59,530 nt of DNA from positions 1 through 59,530 of the forward strand of contig JAJDNK010000296.1 in assembly GCA_022340715.1 (NCBI GenBank), in the 5' to 3' direction. A program made the translations under genes and the position numbers. The stretch comes from a bacterium BMS3Abin03 (GTDB taxonomy: Bacteria; Bacteroidota; Ignavibacteria; Ignavibacteriales; Ignavibacteriaceae). Below, in pieces: positions 18,808-26,879 of the stretch (positions within the stretch are counted from its first letter, which is position 1; each line of letters starts with the position of its first letter). The notes under the pieces were generated by a model, which saw only the letters and a program-made list of their open reading frames with translations, was not told the origin of the DNA and made no database searches.

Positions 18808-20159
18808 ACTCGATACTAATTATTGATGATGAAATACAGATTTGCGAAAGCATCAAAATGATCCTCGATTATGAAGGATATAAAGCAGTTTATGCTACCG
18901 ATGCACCTTCCGGATTAACTAAACTTAATGAGGATTCCTTTTCTGCTCTGCTACTTGATATTCAGATGCCTGAAATGAACGGATTCGAAGCTTTGAAAAA
19001 AGTAAAAGAAACAAAACCTGAACTATCTGTAATAATTATTTCGGCACATGGAAGTGTTGAGAACGCAATTAAAGCTACCAAGCTTGGTGCATTTGACTTT
19101 ATTGAAAAACCAATCGATCGGGATAAGCTTCTGATCAGTGTAAGAAATGCTGTGGAACAGTCTAAGCTGATGGTTGAAAACAAAGAGATAAAAAAGAATC
19201 TGGGTGAAGGCGGTGAGATACTCGGGGAAAGTAAGGCGATAAAACATATTTTAGAGATGATCGATAAAGTAGCACCGTTAGACACAAGAGTATTAATTAC
19301 TGGTGAAAACGGAACAGGAAAAGAATTAGTTGCTAGAGCAATTCATACAAACAGTGAACGCAAAAATAATCCATTCATAGAAGTTAATTGTGCGGCTATT
19401 CCGAATGAATTAATTGAATCCGAATTGTTCGGTCATGAGAAGGGATCGTTTACAGGTGCGGTACAACAGCGAATCGGTAAATTTGAGCTTGCAAATACAG
19501 GAACAATCTTTTTGGATGAAGTCGGAGATATGAGTCTTCAGGCTCAGGCTAAAGTTTTAAGAGCGATTGAAGATAGTAAAATAGAACGTGTCGGTGGTGG
19601 TAAAAAAATAGATGTTGATGTGAGAATAATTGCAGCAACTAATAAAAAATTAGTTGAGGAAATTGCTAATGGAAATTTCAGGGAAGATCTTTACCATCGA
19701 TTAAATGTTATACCAATTAATATTCCTCCACTAAGAGAACGACTTGAAGATATTCCGATTCTCATTAAACATTTTGTAAATGATATCACAAACAAACATA
19801 AAAAGGCTTCTGTTAATTTTTCCGCTGATGCCATTCAATTCTTAAAAGGATTAAACTGGAGTGGAAACATTCGTGAATTGAAAAATATCATTGAAAGAAT
19901 AATTATTATTGTTGATAAAAAGGAAATTGCCAAAAGCGATATAGAATTTTTATTCACAACCGGGCAATCATCAATGGATGATATAATTGAAGATAGTAAT
20001 ACATTTCAGGATTTTAAAGAAAAAGCTGAACGTGCATTTATTCTGAAACAACTAAAAATCAACAACTGGAATATCAGTAAAACAGCTGAAACACTCGAAA
20101 TTCAACGCAGTCATCTGTACAATAAAATGAAGAAATATGGAATAGAAAAAGGAGAATAA
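18804..20159 (+). CDS. Sigma-54-dependent response regulator (NtrC family)
   Basis: Activator of sigma-54 promoters controlled by phosphorylation; 451 aa. The receiver domain has the acceptor D52 (LLLDIQMPEMNG) and K102 (FIEKPID). The AAA+ domain carries Walker A GENGTGKE at 167-174, the sigma-54 contact loop reading GSFTGA at 214-219 (usual GAFTGA, a mild variant), Walker B TIFLDEVGD and arginine-finger region LYHRLNVI. A Fis-type helix-turn-helix ends the protein (NISKTAETLEIQRSHLYNKMKKYG). No partner kinase is adjacent. Its start overlaps the upstream exported protein gene by 4 bp. Confidence 0.95.
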   Translation: MNSILIIDDEIQICESIKMILDYEGYKAVYATDAPSGLTKLNEDSFSALLLDIQMPEMNGFEALKKVKETKPELSVIIISAHGSVENAIKATKLGAFDFIEKPIDRDKLLISVRNAVEQSKLMVENKEIKKNLGEGGEILGESKAIKHILEMIDKVAPLDTRVLITGENGTGKELVARAIHTNSERKNNPFIEVNCAAIPNELIESELFGHEKGSFTGAVQQRIGKFELANTGTIFLDEVGDMSLQAQAKVLRAIEDSKIERVGGGKKIDVDVRIIAATNKKLVEEIANGNFREDLYHRLNVIPINIPPLRERLEDIPILIKHFVNDITNKHKKASVNFSADAIQFLKGLNWSGNIRELKNIIERIIIIVDKKEIAKSDIEFLFTTGQSSMDDIIEDSNTFQDFKEKAERAFILKQLKINNWNISKTAETLEIQRSHLYNKMKKYGIEKGE

Positions 20160-20161
20160 TA

Positions 20162-20506
20162 ATGAGTACAATCTTCTCCAAAATTATCAATAAAGAAATT
20201 CCCGCTAATATAGTTTTTGAATCAGATACAATTCTTGCATTTAAAGATATCAATCCGCAAGCTCCGGTTCATATTCTGATTATTCCAAAAATCGAGATAC
20301 CTAAAGTAACCGATATAAATGGAAAAGAACACGCTTCTTTATTAGGTGAAATGATGGATGCTGCTAACAAAATAGCCAAAGATATGAACATCGCTGATGA
20401 TGGATTTAGACTGGTATTTAATTGCGGAAATAATGCCGGGCAGGACGTCTATCATTTACATATGCATTTATTAGGTGGAAGAAAAATGAATTGGCCTCCG
20501 GGCTAA
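20162..20506 (+). CDS. HIT family protein (HinT-like)
   Basis: Small purine-nucleotide phosphoramidase-like protein, 114 aa. The histidine triad is VYHLHMHLLGG close to the C terminus; the N terminus SIFSKIINKEIPANIVFESD type block (here TIFSKIINKEIPANIVFESD) is typical of HinT. It starts 2 bp after the response regulator stop. A second, different HIT protein is encoded at 45920-46351. Confidence 0.95.
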   Translation: MSTIFSKIINKEIPANIVFESDTILAFKDINPQAPVHILIIPKIEIPKVTDINGKEHASLLGEMMDAANKIAKDMNIADDGFRLVFNCGNNAGQDVYHLHMHLLGGRKMNWPPG

Positions 20507-20513
20507 TTGCCTC

Positions 20514-20544
20514 ATTCCTACCCCTTAACCAAGGTGAAAGGAAT
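20514..20544. terminator. Imperfect hairpin between convergent genes
   Basis: Arms ATTCCT (20514-20519) and AGGAAT (20539-20544) with an inner CCTT/AAGG pairing lie between the convergent HIT and dinB genes. Neither side has a strong T-run, so a terminator role is only plausible. Confidence 0.35.
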
Positions 20545-20550
20545 TAAAAT

Positions 20551-21738
20551 CTAAGCTTGAAAATAATTTGGGTGTTTATCAATTTCTCCTGTCCGTTTTA
20601 ATTCACCAATCAATATTGAATCATAACCATATTTATAACGGATTCTGTTCACAACTTTCAGCATTCTTCTCCTTTTTATTTCTGTCCATTCAAATAATTC
20701 TTCCTGCTCAGAACAATTCGAAAAATTAGTTAGCCTGACTCCGATCAACCTTACGGCAATTCTTCGTGTATATGCTTTGGTCATCATATCCCAGGCGACT
20801 TCAAATATTTCCTCGTCATCATCAGTTGGTTTTATCGTTTTTGCTCTTGTTAAAGTTTTAAAATCTGAATAACGCAGTTTTATACTTACTGTTGCAACCT
20901 GCCAATCCATTTCTCTTAACTCGTGACAAACTTTCCCTGTAAGATAAAATAGTTTTTCTTTTAAAAATTCCTTGCTTGTAACATCAGCAAAAGTCCTTTC
21001 GTGTGAAATGCTTTTCTGCTCCCACTGAACTGTTAAATATTCACTTCCTTTACCACAGGCTTTCCTGTAAAGATCAATCCCGTATTTGCCGTATGCAGTG
21101 GCAAAATAATCTTGAGGAAGTTTTGTGATATCACCGATTTTAAAAATTCCTTTTGAATTCAGATCCTTCAACATAACTTTTCCCACGCCGGGAATTGTTT
21201 CAACAGGCATTGGCGCAAGAAATTCTTTTCCCATTTCAGGAATGATGTAAGTTATTCCGCAAGGTTTCATACAGTCTGAACCGATCTTTGCAATTGTTTT
21301 GTTACTTCCAATTCCTATTGAACATGGAAGAGAAAGTTTCTGCCGGATTTCTTTTTGCAGGAAAGAAGCAAATGCAAACAACGATCCGTAAATATTTCTG
21401 CAGCCAGTAAAGTCCATATAAAATTCATCGATGGAAGCCTGCTCTACTACCGGAGCGTATTGCTCAAGAATTCTTTTTACGGCTTTTGAAAAACGTGAAT
21501 ATTCACCGTGACTGCCGTGAATGTATATTCCGTGAGGACAAAGTTTGTAAGCGGTCCTTATAGGCATTGCTGAATGCAAGCCAAACGCACGCGCTTCGTA
21601 GGAACAGGCTGCTACCACTCCCCTTCCGTATTTCGGATCACCGCCAACAATAACCGGCTTGCCCCTTAGTGAAGGATCAAGTATTCGTTCCACTTCAACA
21701 AAAAATGCATCGAGATCTAAATGAAATATTGTACGCAT
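20551..21738 (-). CDS. dinB: DNA polymerase IV (Y-family, DinB)
   Basis: Translesion DNA polymerase of 395 aa. Catalytic carboxylates are visible: D8 and D10 in FHLDLDAFFVEVE and D104/E105 in ASIDEFYMDF. The fingers block RGVVAACSYEARAFGLHSAMP and the helix-hairpin-helix region PVETIPGVGKVMLKDL are intact; the little-finger domain runs to about residue 350. The last 40 residues lack an obvious QLxLF-type clamp-binding end; EEQEELFEW may serve. It is the last gene of the lexA-tcmP-DUF5131-dnaE-DUF72 series, in the place where ImuB-like Y-family proteins occur in other mutagenesis cassettes, but it keeps its catalytic residues. Confidence 0.96.
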   Translation of the reverse strand: MRTIFHLDLDAFFVEVERILDPSLRGKPVIVGGDPKYGRGVVAACSYEARAFGLHSAMPIRTAYKLCPHGIYIHGSHGEYSRFSKAVKRILEQYAPVVEQASIDEFYMDFTGCRNIYGSLFAFASFLQKEIRQKLSLPCSIGIGSNKTIAKIGSDCMKPCGITYIIPEMGKEFLAPMPVETIPGVGKVMLKDLNSKGIFKIGDITKLPQDYFATAYGKYGIDLYRKACGKGSEYLTVQWEQKSISHERTFADVTSKEFLKEKLFYLTGKVCHELREMDWQVATVSIKLRYSDFKTLTRAKTIKPTDDDEEIFEVAWDMMTKAYTRRIAVRLIGVRLTNFSNCSEQEELFEWTEIKRRRMLKVVNRIRYKYGYDSILIGELKRTGEIDKHPNYFQA

Positions 21739-21800
21739 TAATTTAAATATCAGTCATTTCTGGTTATGAGATTGTCATTTATTTTTTAAACAATTTATCT

Positions 21801-22685
21801 TTAATTAGCTGCTATCTCTCCTAATCTTTTATAAGCTTTTACAATCGTTGGAGGCATTTCAACTTTAGTTCTTTCTTCCAGGAGATGAATCAGTTCAAAG
21901 GCATTTGCAACTGCATCCCCCTTCGGATGGTTATTCATTATTACGTGAACCTCTTTCACTTTTGATTGTATAGATTTTATCACCTGCTCTATTTCGATAA
22001 GCTCTCCCGGCAAATACAAATATTTGTAACGTTGATTTTGCTCCTCATAACTCTGCTTCTTGCCAAAATTATTAATTGAATTCTTCCATGCTTCTTCGTT
22101 TCTTCCATGAAAACGGATGTATGCTTTATCATTTGTTATGATCGGTTCAAACGGAATTGCCTGCCCGATTTGCGGCTGATCAATTGTGCAAAATGTGAGA
22201 TTATTTTTCTTAAAGAATTCATAAGCTTCTTTATTCCGCCAGGATGAGTGCCTGACTTCAACAAAAAGATTATAGTTTTGAAATATGTCTTTCAATTCAC
22301 TAATAAATTGAGTTGCAGAATTATTGTACGGAAATGAATACGGAAATTGAATCAGCAATCCTCCTAATCGTTCTTCATTCTTTAAAATTTGAAGATTGTA
22401 CCTGATCGCTTTTATGTTTTGTTCATCATACTTTCGTTTGTGAGTAAAATCCTGATTAAGTTTTACATTAAAAATAAAATCATCGGAGTCCTCAACTTTT
22501 CTTATCCAGCTTTCAAACACTCTCGGACTTAAGTAAGCATAATAAGTCGAGTTCACTTCAACACAATTAAAGTAATGTGAGTAAAACTGCAGCCAGTCAA
22601 ATCCACCTGACTGTTTTTTCGGATAAAAATTCGGCACCCAGTCTTTATAGGACCAGCCTGCTGTACCTATGTAGAATTTTGGCAT
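21801..22685 (-). CDS. DUF72 (YecE) family protein
   Basis: TIM-barrel-like protein of unknown activity, 294 aa from the ATG at 22685. It shows the family start KFYIGTAGWSYKDW, then FNCVEVNSTYYA, FNVKLNQDFTHKRKY, LGGLLIQFPYSF, FVEVRHSSW and a C-terminal HVIMNNHPKGDAVANA. An ATG 12 codons upstream (22721) is possible, but the shorter start begins at the conserved first strand and leaves the operator-like palindrome at 22715-22730 intergenic. It is 62 bp upstream of dinB. DUF72 genes are often found near DNA repair genes; function is unproven. Confidence 0.92.
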   Translation of the reverse strand: MPKFYIGTAGWSYKDWVPNFYPKKQSGGFDWLQFYSHYFNCVEVNSTYYAYLSPRVFESWIRKVEDSDDFIFNVKLNQDFTHKRKYDEQNIKAIRYNLQILKNEERLGGLLIQFPYSFPYNNSATQFISELKDIFQNYNLFVEVRHSSWRNKEAYEFFKKNNLTFCTIDQPQIGQAIPFEPIITNDKAYIRFHGRNEEAWKNSINNFGKKQSYEEQNQRYKYLYLPGELIEIEQVIKSIQSKVKEVHVIMNNHPKGDAVANAFELIHLLEERTKVEMPPTIVKAYKRLGEIAAN

Positions 22686-22714
22686 AAATTGTACGATTTT
22701 TTCATTGAAGTTTA

Positions 22715-22730
22715 ATAGCATATATGCTAT
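22715..22730. promoter_or_regulatory. 16-bp perfect palindrome, candidate toxin-antitoxin operator
   Basis: ATAGCATATATGCTAT equals its own reverse complement. It lies 8 bp before the toxin ATG at 22739, between the toxin and the divergent DUF72 gene. The position suits autoregulation by the HTH antitoxin. The role is inferred. Confidence 0.5.
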
Positions 22731-22738
22731 ATTGGTTT

Positions 22739-23081
22739 ATGAAATTTGAAGTTGTTTTCTTTAAAACAGGGACTAAAAATCCCATAATAGATTTTATATT
22801 ATCACTTGATGAAGAACTACAGCTCGACGTTTTCGCCTTGTTTAAAAGACTGGAAGAGAATCCTTTTTCACTAGGATCGTTATCAAAAAAAAATAACCGG
22901 AGTTAAGAATTTATTCGAATTAAGGATAAAAGGTAGAAACATAATAGTTAGATTTTTTTATTGTTACAGAAAAAATAAAATCATAATAGTACTACATGGA
23001 GTTATTAAGAAATCTCAAAAAACACCTGCTAAAGAATTACAGTTAGCAATCAAAAGAAAAAAGGAAATTGAAAATGAATGA
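22739..23081 (+). pseudogene. HigB/RelE (Gp49-like) toxin, frameshifted at an A9 tract
   Basis: The first frame encodes KFEVVFFKTGTKNPIIDFIL and runs to a stop at 22904-22906. The second frame carries on as ITGVKNLFELRIKGRNIIVR and KKSQKTPAKELQLAIKRKKE to the TGA at 23079. Together they give a complete phage Gp49/HigB-type toxin of about 113 aa. The frames meet at nine consecutive A bases (22885-22893); losing one A (or slippage by one base in the transcript) restores the full protein. It could thus be a dead gene, a sequencing error, or a toxin made only by RNA-polymerase slippage. Both halves look free of other damage, suggesting a recent or functional shift. It overlaps the antitoxin start by 8 bp. 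Confidence 0.82.
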
Positions 23082-23352
23082 TTTAACAAAACTTGAGAAA
23101 AAATTAAGAGCAAGAATAAAAAACTTCGATGAAAAGTATGCCGCTGCAAAAACAAGACTGCAACTGGCAATACAGATTGCCGAAGAGCGCGAAAAAGCCG
23201 GAATAACACAAAAGGAATTTGCTCAGCGATTACATACAACACAATCTGTAATTTCAAGAATAGAAAGCGGCAAGCAAAATATCTCATTGGATATGCTTCA
23301 GAAAATTGCAGATGCACTGGGCAAAAGTAATGTTGTGATTTCATTCAGATAA
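23074..23352 (+). CDS. XRE/HigA-like antitoxin (helix-turn-helix)
   Basis: A 92-aa DNA-binding protein from the ATG at 23074; an in-frame TTG at 23068 would add two residues. The first 45 residues are a charged, coiled helix region (KLEKKLRARIKNFDEKYAAAK). The rest is an XRE helix-turn-helix: AGITQKEFAQRLHTTQSVISRIESG. It overlaps the end of the frameshifted toxin by 8 bp, the toxin-first order of HigBA systems. It should neutralise the toxin and repress the pair, possibly at the palindrome upstream. The module lies on the plus strand inside a minus-strand gene series, as expected for an acquired cassette. Confidence 0.88.
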   Translation: MNDLTKLEKKLRARIKNFDEKYAAAKTRLQLAIQIAEEREKAGITQKEFAQRLHTTQSVISRIESGKQNISLDMLQKIADALGKSNVVISFR

Positions 23353-23368
23353 TTATTTTTTATCTATA

Positions 23369-25027
23369 CTAATTTGAAATAAAAGAACCATTCTCTCTCA
23401 CCTGTTGAATTGAATCTCTCAGCACACCAAGCGACCTCTGGCTAAGCAAATCAATTTTTATAAGACCGAGGTCTTCAACTCCGTACATATCCGGCTGTGT
23501 AATTATCAAACCAACTCCTTTATTTTTTGCATACTCAAGCGCAGTGTAAGTTGTGATCGGCAAAGGAGAAATGACAATTCCGCCGGGATGAATGCTGAGA
23601 TGCCGCGGAAAATTCGCCAGTCGTGATGCAATATTTATTATGCTTTTCCACGGTTCATTCTTAAAATTAAGCGAACGTGATTCCGGAAACCGTTTAGAAA
23701 TATAGGGAAGATTTCGTGCATCAGTCCAGGGAATGAATTTGCTTATCTTTGAAATTTCTTCATCCGAAAAGCCGAAAGCTCTTGCTGTTTCCCTGAAAGC
23801 AGAACGCGCTCTAATTGTAACGTGTGTAGAAATGAAAGCAACTCTGCTGTAACCATACTTGTTAAAAATATATTGCACAATTTCATCTCTTTCTTTCCAG
23901 TTGAAATCGATATCTATGTCAGGCAAAGAAGAACGGCTTTTATTCAAAAATCTTGTAAAATAAAAATCATATTTTATAGGATCAACTTCCGTTAAGCCGA
24001 GGCAGTAACAAACAAGACTGTTTGCGGCCGAGCCTCGTGTAAGCGTCATCATTTTTCTTCTTTTTGCCTCCTGGTAAATGTCATAAACGATGAGAAAGTA
24101 ATCGGCCAATCCCAGATCACTTATAACTTCTAATTCCTCATCAAGCCTTTTTTTTATATCAGTTGTGATTCCACCGTATCTTCTTTTAAGTCCTTCGTGT
24201 GTATATCCGGATAATAATGAAAAAGTTGACTTCTCCGTAACCCTGGGAAAATTCGGCACTTTATGTTTTCCGAGTCCGAGATCAACATCACACTGCTTTG
24301 CTATAAGATCAGCGTTTGCAAATGCTTCCGGTATTTTATTTTGCAGATGACTAAACGCAGAAGGTGACTTGAAGTAATATTCTTTATCAATCAGATCATT
24401 TTCATCAAGATTTTCAAAAGTGCTCCCGTTTTTAATTGCAGTAACAACTTTGTAAAGCAAATAATCATCCGGCTCTGAAAAGTAAACCGGGTTTGAAATT
24501 ACATATTTAAAATTTCTTTCTTTAGCTGCCTCAAATAATTTCCTTGCATTGAATTTGTTTGCCTTCGTAACAACAAGTTCGGCAAAGATATTTTCGTAGT
24601 TTGGAATGTTTTGCAGAAGTTCAATTGAACTGGTCAGTATAAAAAGATTTGGAAACTCATTTTGTAAAAGTTTAAACAGAGAAATATCATTTTTTAATTT
24701 TCTTGCCGTAATTATTCTGCAAATGTCCGGATAGCCATCGAAATTTTTTGCGAGGAAGAGTGCATATGGAACCTCACCCCCTGCCCCTCTCCTTATAAAG
24801 GAGAGGGGAGTTTCTCTAGTTTCGGGTTCATCTATATAAGTTCCAAGTATTGGTTTTATTCCTCTCTCTTTTGCTTTTTTGTAGAAAGAGACAAGCCCGT
24901 ACATTCCGTTTGTATCTGTGAGAGCAACGGAATTTAGTCCGTAACTAACAGCTTTCTCAAGTATTTCATCAATCGTGATAACACCTTCAAGCAAAGAGTA
25001 GTTGGAATGTACATGAAGTGGAATCAT
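23369..25027 (-). CDS. DNA polymerase III alpha homologue, N-terminal half (PHP + palm)
   Basis: A 552-aa protein equal to the N-terminal half of a DnaE-type polymerase. The PHP domain starts at residue 1 (PLHVHSNYSLLEGV); its second metal motif reads ALTDTNGMYG, lacking the usual His. The palm holds the catalytic aspartates in LPDIDIDFNW and the third in GLIKIDLLSQRSLGV near residue 530. The protein stops about 20 residues later (RENGSFISN), just where a full DnaE would go on to fingers. That missing part is the separate gene upstream. No intein motif is present at the break. Residues about 73-86 derive from an inserted palindromic repeat. It resembles error-prone DnaE2/ImuC-like alpha subunits more than replicative DnaE; that is inference from PHP decay and context. 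Confidence 0.9.
   Translation of the reverse strand: MIPLHVHSNYSLLEGVITIDEILEKAVSYGLNSVALTDTNGMYGLVSFYKKAKERGIKPILGTYIDEPETRETPLSFIRRGAGGEVPYALFLAKNFDGYPDICRIITARKLKNDISLFKLLQNEFPNLFILTSSIELLQNIPNYENIFAELVVTKANKFNARKLFEAAKERNFKYVISNPVYFSEPDDYLLYKVVTAIKNGSTFENLDENDLIDKEYYFKSPSAFSHLQNKIPEAFANADLIAKQCDVDLGLGKHKVPNFPRVTEKSTFSLLSGYTHEGLKRRYGGITTDIKKRLDEELEVISDLGLADYFLIVYDIYQEAKRRKMMTLTRGSAANSLVCYCLGLTEVDPIKYDFYFTRFLNKSRSSLPDIDIDFNWKERDEIVQYIFNKYGYSRVAFISTHVTIRARSAFRETARAFGFSDEEISKISKFIPWTDARNLPYISKRFPESRSLNFKNEPWKSIINIASRLANFPRHLSIHPGGIVISPLPITTYTALEYAKNKGVGLIITQPDMYGVEDLGLIKIDLLSQRSLGVLRDSIQQVRENGSFISN
24772..24812. repeat. Dispersed-type palindromic repeat inserted in frame in dnaE N half
   Basis: Perfect 11-bp arms CCCCTCTCCTT (24784-24794) and AAGGAGAGGGG (24798-24808) with a 3-base loop, flanked by CCTCACCCCCTG. 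Its GC-rich vocabulary is unlike the AT-rich surroundings and resembles mobile palindromic repeats spread through many bacterial genomes. It is read through as TPLSFIRRGAGGEV (residues 73-86 of the N half), between the conserved KPILGTYIDEP and PYALFLAKN. Confidence 0.8.
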
Positions 25028-25047
25028 TTTGCTAAAATCCCAAAGAA

Positions 25048-25114
25048 CAAATCACAAATAAATTTCAATCTTTAAAATCTGAATTCTAAAAGAAAAGCTG
25101 GTAATTGTGATTTG
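25048..25114. repeat. Intergenic inverted repeat between the two dnaE halves
   Basis: Arms CAAATCACAA (25048-25057) and TTGTGATTTG (25105-25114) are perfect complements separated by 47 bp, in the 129-bp gap between the dnaE halves. GAAATTATTTGTCAC next to the right arm partly echoes the left side (ACAAATAAATTTC). It looks like a small MITE/REP-like element. Confidence 0.5.
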
Positions 25115-25156
25115 GAAATTATTTGTCACTTAATGTTTGACTATTGTTTTTTATTT

Positions 25157-26827
25157 CTACCCAGCATAAGCGGCTTTTAATTTTTCTTTATCCAAAGAAG
25201 TAGAGTGATAAATATCTCCTTCGGTTAAACCTTCATCATCGGGCACATAATATTTTTCTGCAGTATCGTTGTAAGATTCAAGCTTCACTGTTTCGTTTGC
25301 AAGTATATCAAGATCTTCAACAATTATGTTGTTGGAATTTTCAGCATCAATTCTTCCTTTAACTATGTATGGTCCCATAGAAAGAGTTTCCTCAGCAACT
25401 TTATAATATGCACGAGGGAAAATGACTGCTTCATAAGTGCCGGTTAAATCTTCAAGAGATAAGAATTTCATTATGTCACCTTTTTTTGTCCTTATTCTTT
25501 TTGATGACATATACCAGCCAATCATTTTAACTTTTTTGCCGGGATGCTTTTCCATTTCTTCTGAAGGAGTAAAATGATATTCTTTATCATGCTCACTAAA
25601 GAATTCAAGCGGATGTTTGGTTACCATGTAATCGAAAGCTTCATACTCGGCAACACATTTTTCTTCGAGCGAAAAGTCTTTTTTTGTTTTTACGGCTTCT
25701 TCAAGCTCGAATGCTTCATTAATAAAAAGATCGTTGTAGTCCTCTTCCAGCATTTTAAGCTTGTTGAAGTAAATATCTGCCAGCCTTAAAAGAGTGTAAC
25801 GTGTTTCGCCAAAGCAATCCATTGCACCGCATTTTATGAGAAGCTGAGTTTCTTTTAACCCAATTTTTGTTCTTACAATAAAATCAGGGAGAGAAATGTA
25901 TTTGCCGTATTTTTTTCTCTGTTCAATAATTATATCAATAGAAGAATAAGAAAGATGTTTTACTGCCATCAGCCCGACACGGATTTCTTTTTTCTTTCCC
26001 CTGTACTCTTTTTCACCTTCATTGATGCAAGGAAGAAGAACATTTATCCCGAAGCGTTTTGCTTCCTGTATGTAAACAGCTCTTGCGTAAAAACCGCCGC
26101 CGTTGTTCAGTACACATGCCAGAAACTCAGCAGGAAAGTGAGCTTTTAAATAGGCAACCTGGAAAGAAAGCAGGGCAAAACTTGCGCTGTGAGCTTTGCA
26201 AAAAGAATATCCTGCAAAAGATTCTATCTGCCGCCATAATTCTTTTGATATTTCACGGGGAATTTCTTTTTTATCACAGGACTCAAAAAATCTTTTTACT
26301 ATTAATTTCATTGCCTTATGCGAACGCATCTTTCCACTCATTGCCCTGCGCAGAACATCAGCTTCATCAAGAGTTAAGCCGGCAATGTGATGTGCAACCT
26401 TAATTACATCTTCCTGGTAAATCATAACGCCGTAAGTTTCTCCCAGGACTTTTTCCATTTGAGGAAGAAGATATTTTCTTCTTGAAGGATCTCTGTGCCG
26501 TGCAATGAATTCTTGCATCATTCCACTTTCTGCAACACCGGGACGAATAACTGAGCTAGCCGCAGTGAGCATTTCAAAAGTTGTAACGTCAAGTCTTTTT
26601 AAAAGTGAACGCATTCCCGGGGATTCAATATAAAAACAGCCGATCGTTAAACCTTTCTGCATTATGCGGCATGTTTCAGGATCGTTAAAAAGAAATTCAT
26701 AATTGAAAATGTCAAACGGTATCCCCTTCTCCTGCCGCGGAATATCCTGGTAAAGCCGTATTGGCAACAGAGGAATATTGCGATTAATTGGGAAGCTTAA
26801 TTCTGATAAAGAAATATGTTCGAGCAT
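25157..26827 (-). CDS. DNA polymerase III alpha homologue, C-terminal half (fingers, clamp region, OB fold)
   Basis: A 556-aa protein equal to the rest of a DnaE polymerase. After about 36 N-terminal residues without a clear counterpart it begins at the point where the N half ended (FLFNDPETCRIMQKGLTIGC matches the DnaE region around LLQRxxTxGxFQxES). It continues with SSVIRPGVAESGMM, YGVMIYQEDVIKVAHHIAG, the fingers block DEADVLRRAMSGKMR, SFAGYSFCKAHSASFALLSF, the HhH region and an OB fold (KKVKMIGWYMSSKRIRTKKG). No PHP and no catalytic aspartates are present, so it cannot polymerise alone. It is transcribed before the N half: the order is swapped. It lies 52 bp after the DUF5131 gene. Confidence 0.9.
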   Translation of the reverse strand: MLEHISLSELSFPINRNIPLLPIRLYQDIPRQEKGIPFDIFNYEFLFNDPETCRIMQKGLTIGCFYIESPGMRSLLKRLDVTTFEMLTAASSVIRPGVAESGMMQEFIARHRDPSRRKYLLPQMEKVLGETYGVMIYQEDVIKVAHHIAGLTLDEADVLRRAMSGKMRSHKAMKLIVKRFFESCDKKEIPREISKELWRQIESFAGYSFCKAHSASFALLSFQVAYLKAHFPAEFLACVLNNGGGFYARAVYIQEAKRFGINVLLPCINEGEKEYRGKKKEIRVGLMAVKHLSYSSIDIIIEQRKKYGKYISLPDFIVRTKIGLKETQLLIKCGAMDCFGETRYTLLRLADIYFNKLKMLEEDYNDLFINEAFELEEAVKTKKDFSLEEKCVAEYEAFDYMVTKHPLEFFSEHDKEYHFTPSEEMEKHPGKKVKMIGWYMSSKRIRTKKGDIMKFLSLEDLTGTYEAVIFPRAYYKVAEETLSMGPYIVKGRIDAENSNNIIVEDLDILANETVKLESYNDTAEKYYVPDDEGLTEGDIYHSTSLDKEKLKAAYAG

Positions 26828-26879
26828 TTAAGACCAGTTTTAAGTGTAAGTTGTAGCTTAAGAATAAACAGAACAGAGT

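Noticed and set aside
23015..23344. Minus-strand open frame opposite the antitoxin
   Set aside because: The plus strand encodes a clear HTH antitoxin; the reverse frame has no recognisable features.
23369..25156. Split intein at the polymerase break
   Set aside because: The N half ends RENGSFISN and the C half begins MLEHISL; no intein blocks or splice residues are visible.
23369..26827. Simple frameshift or nonsense mutation splitting one dnaE gene
   Set aside because: The C-terminal half is transcribed first; a point mutation cannot swap the order.
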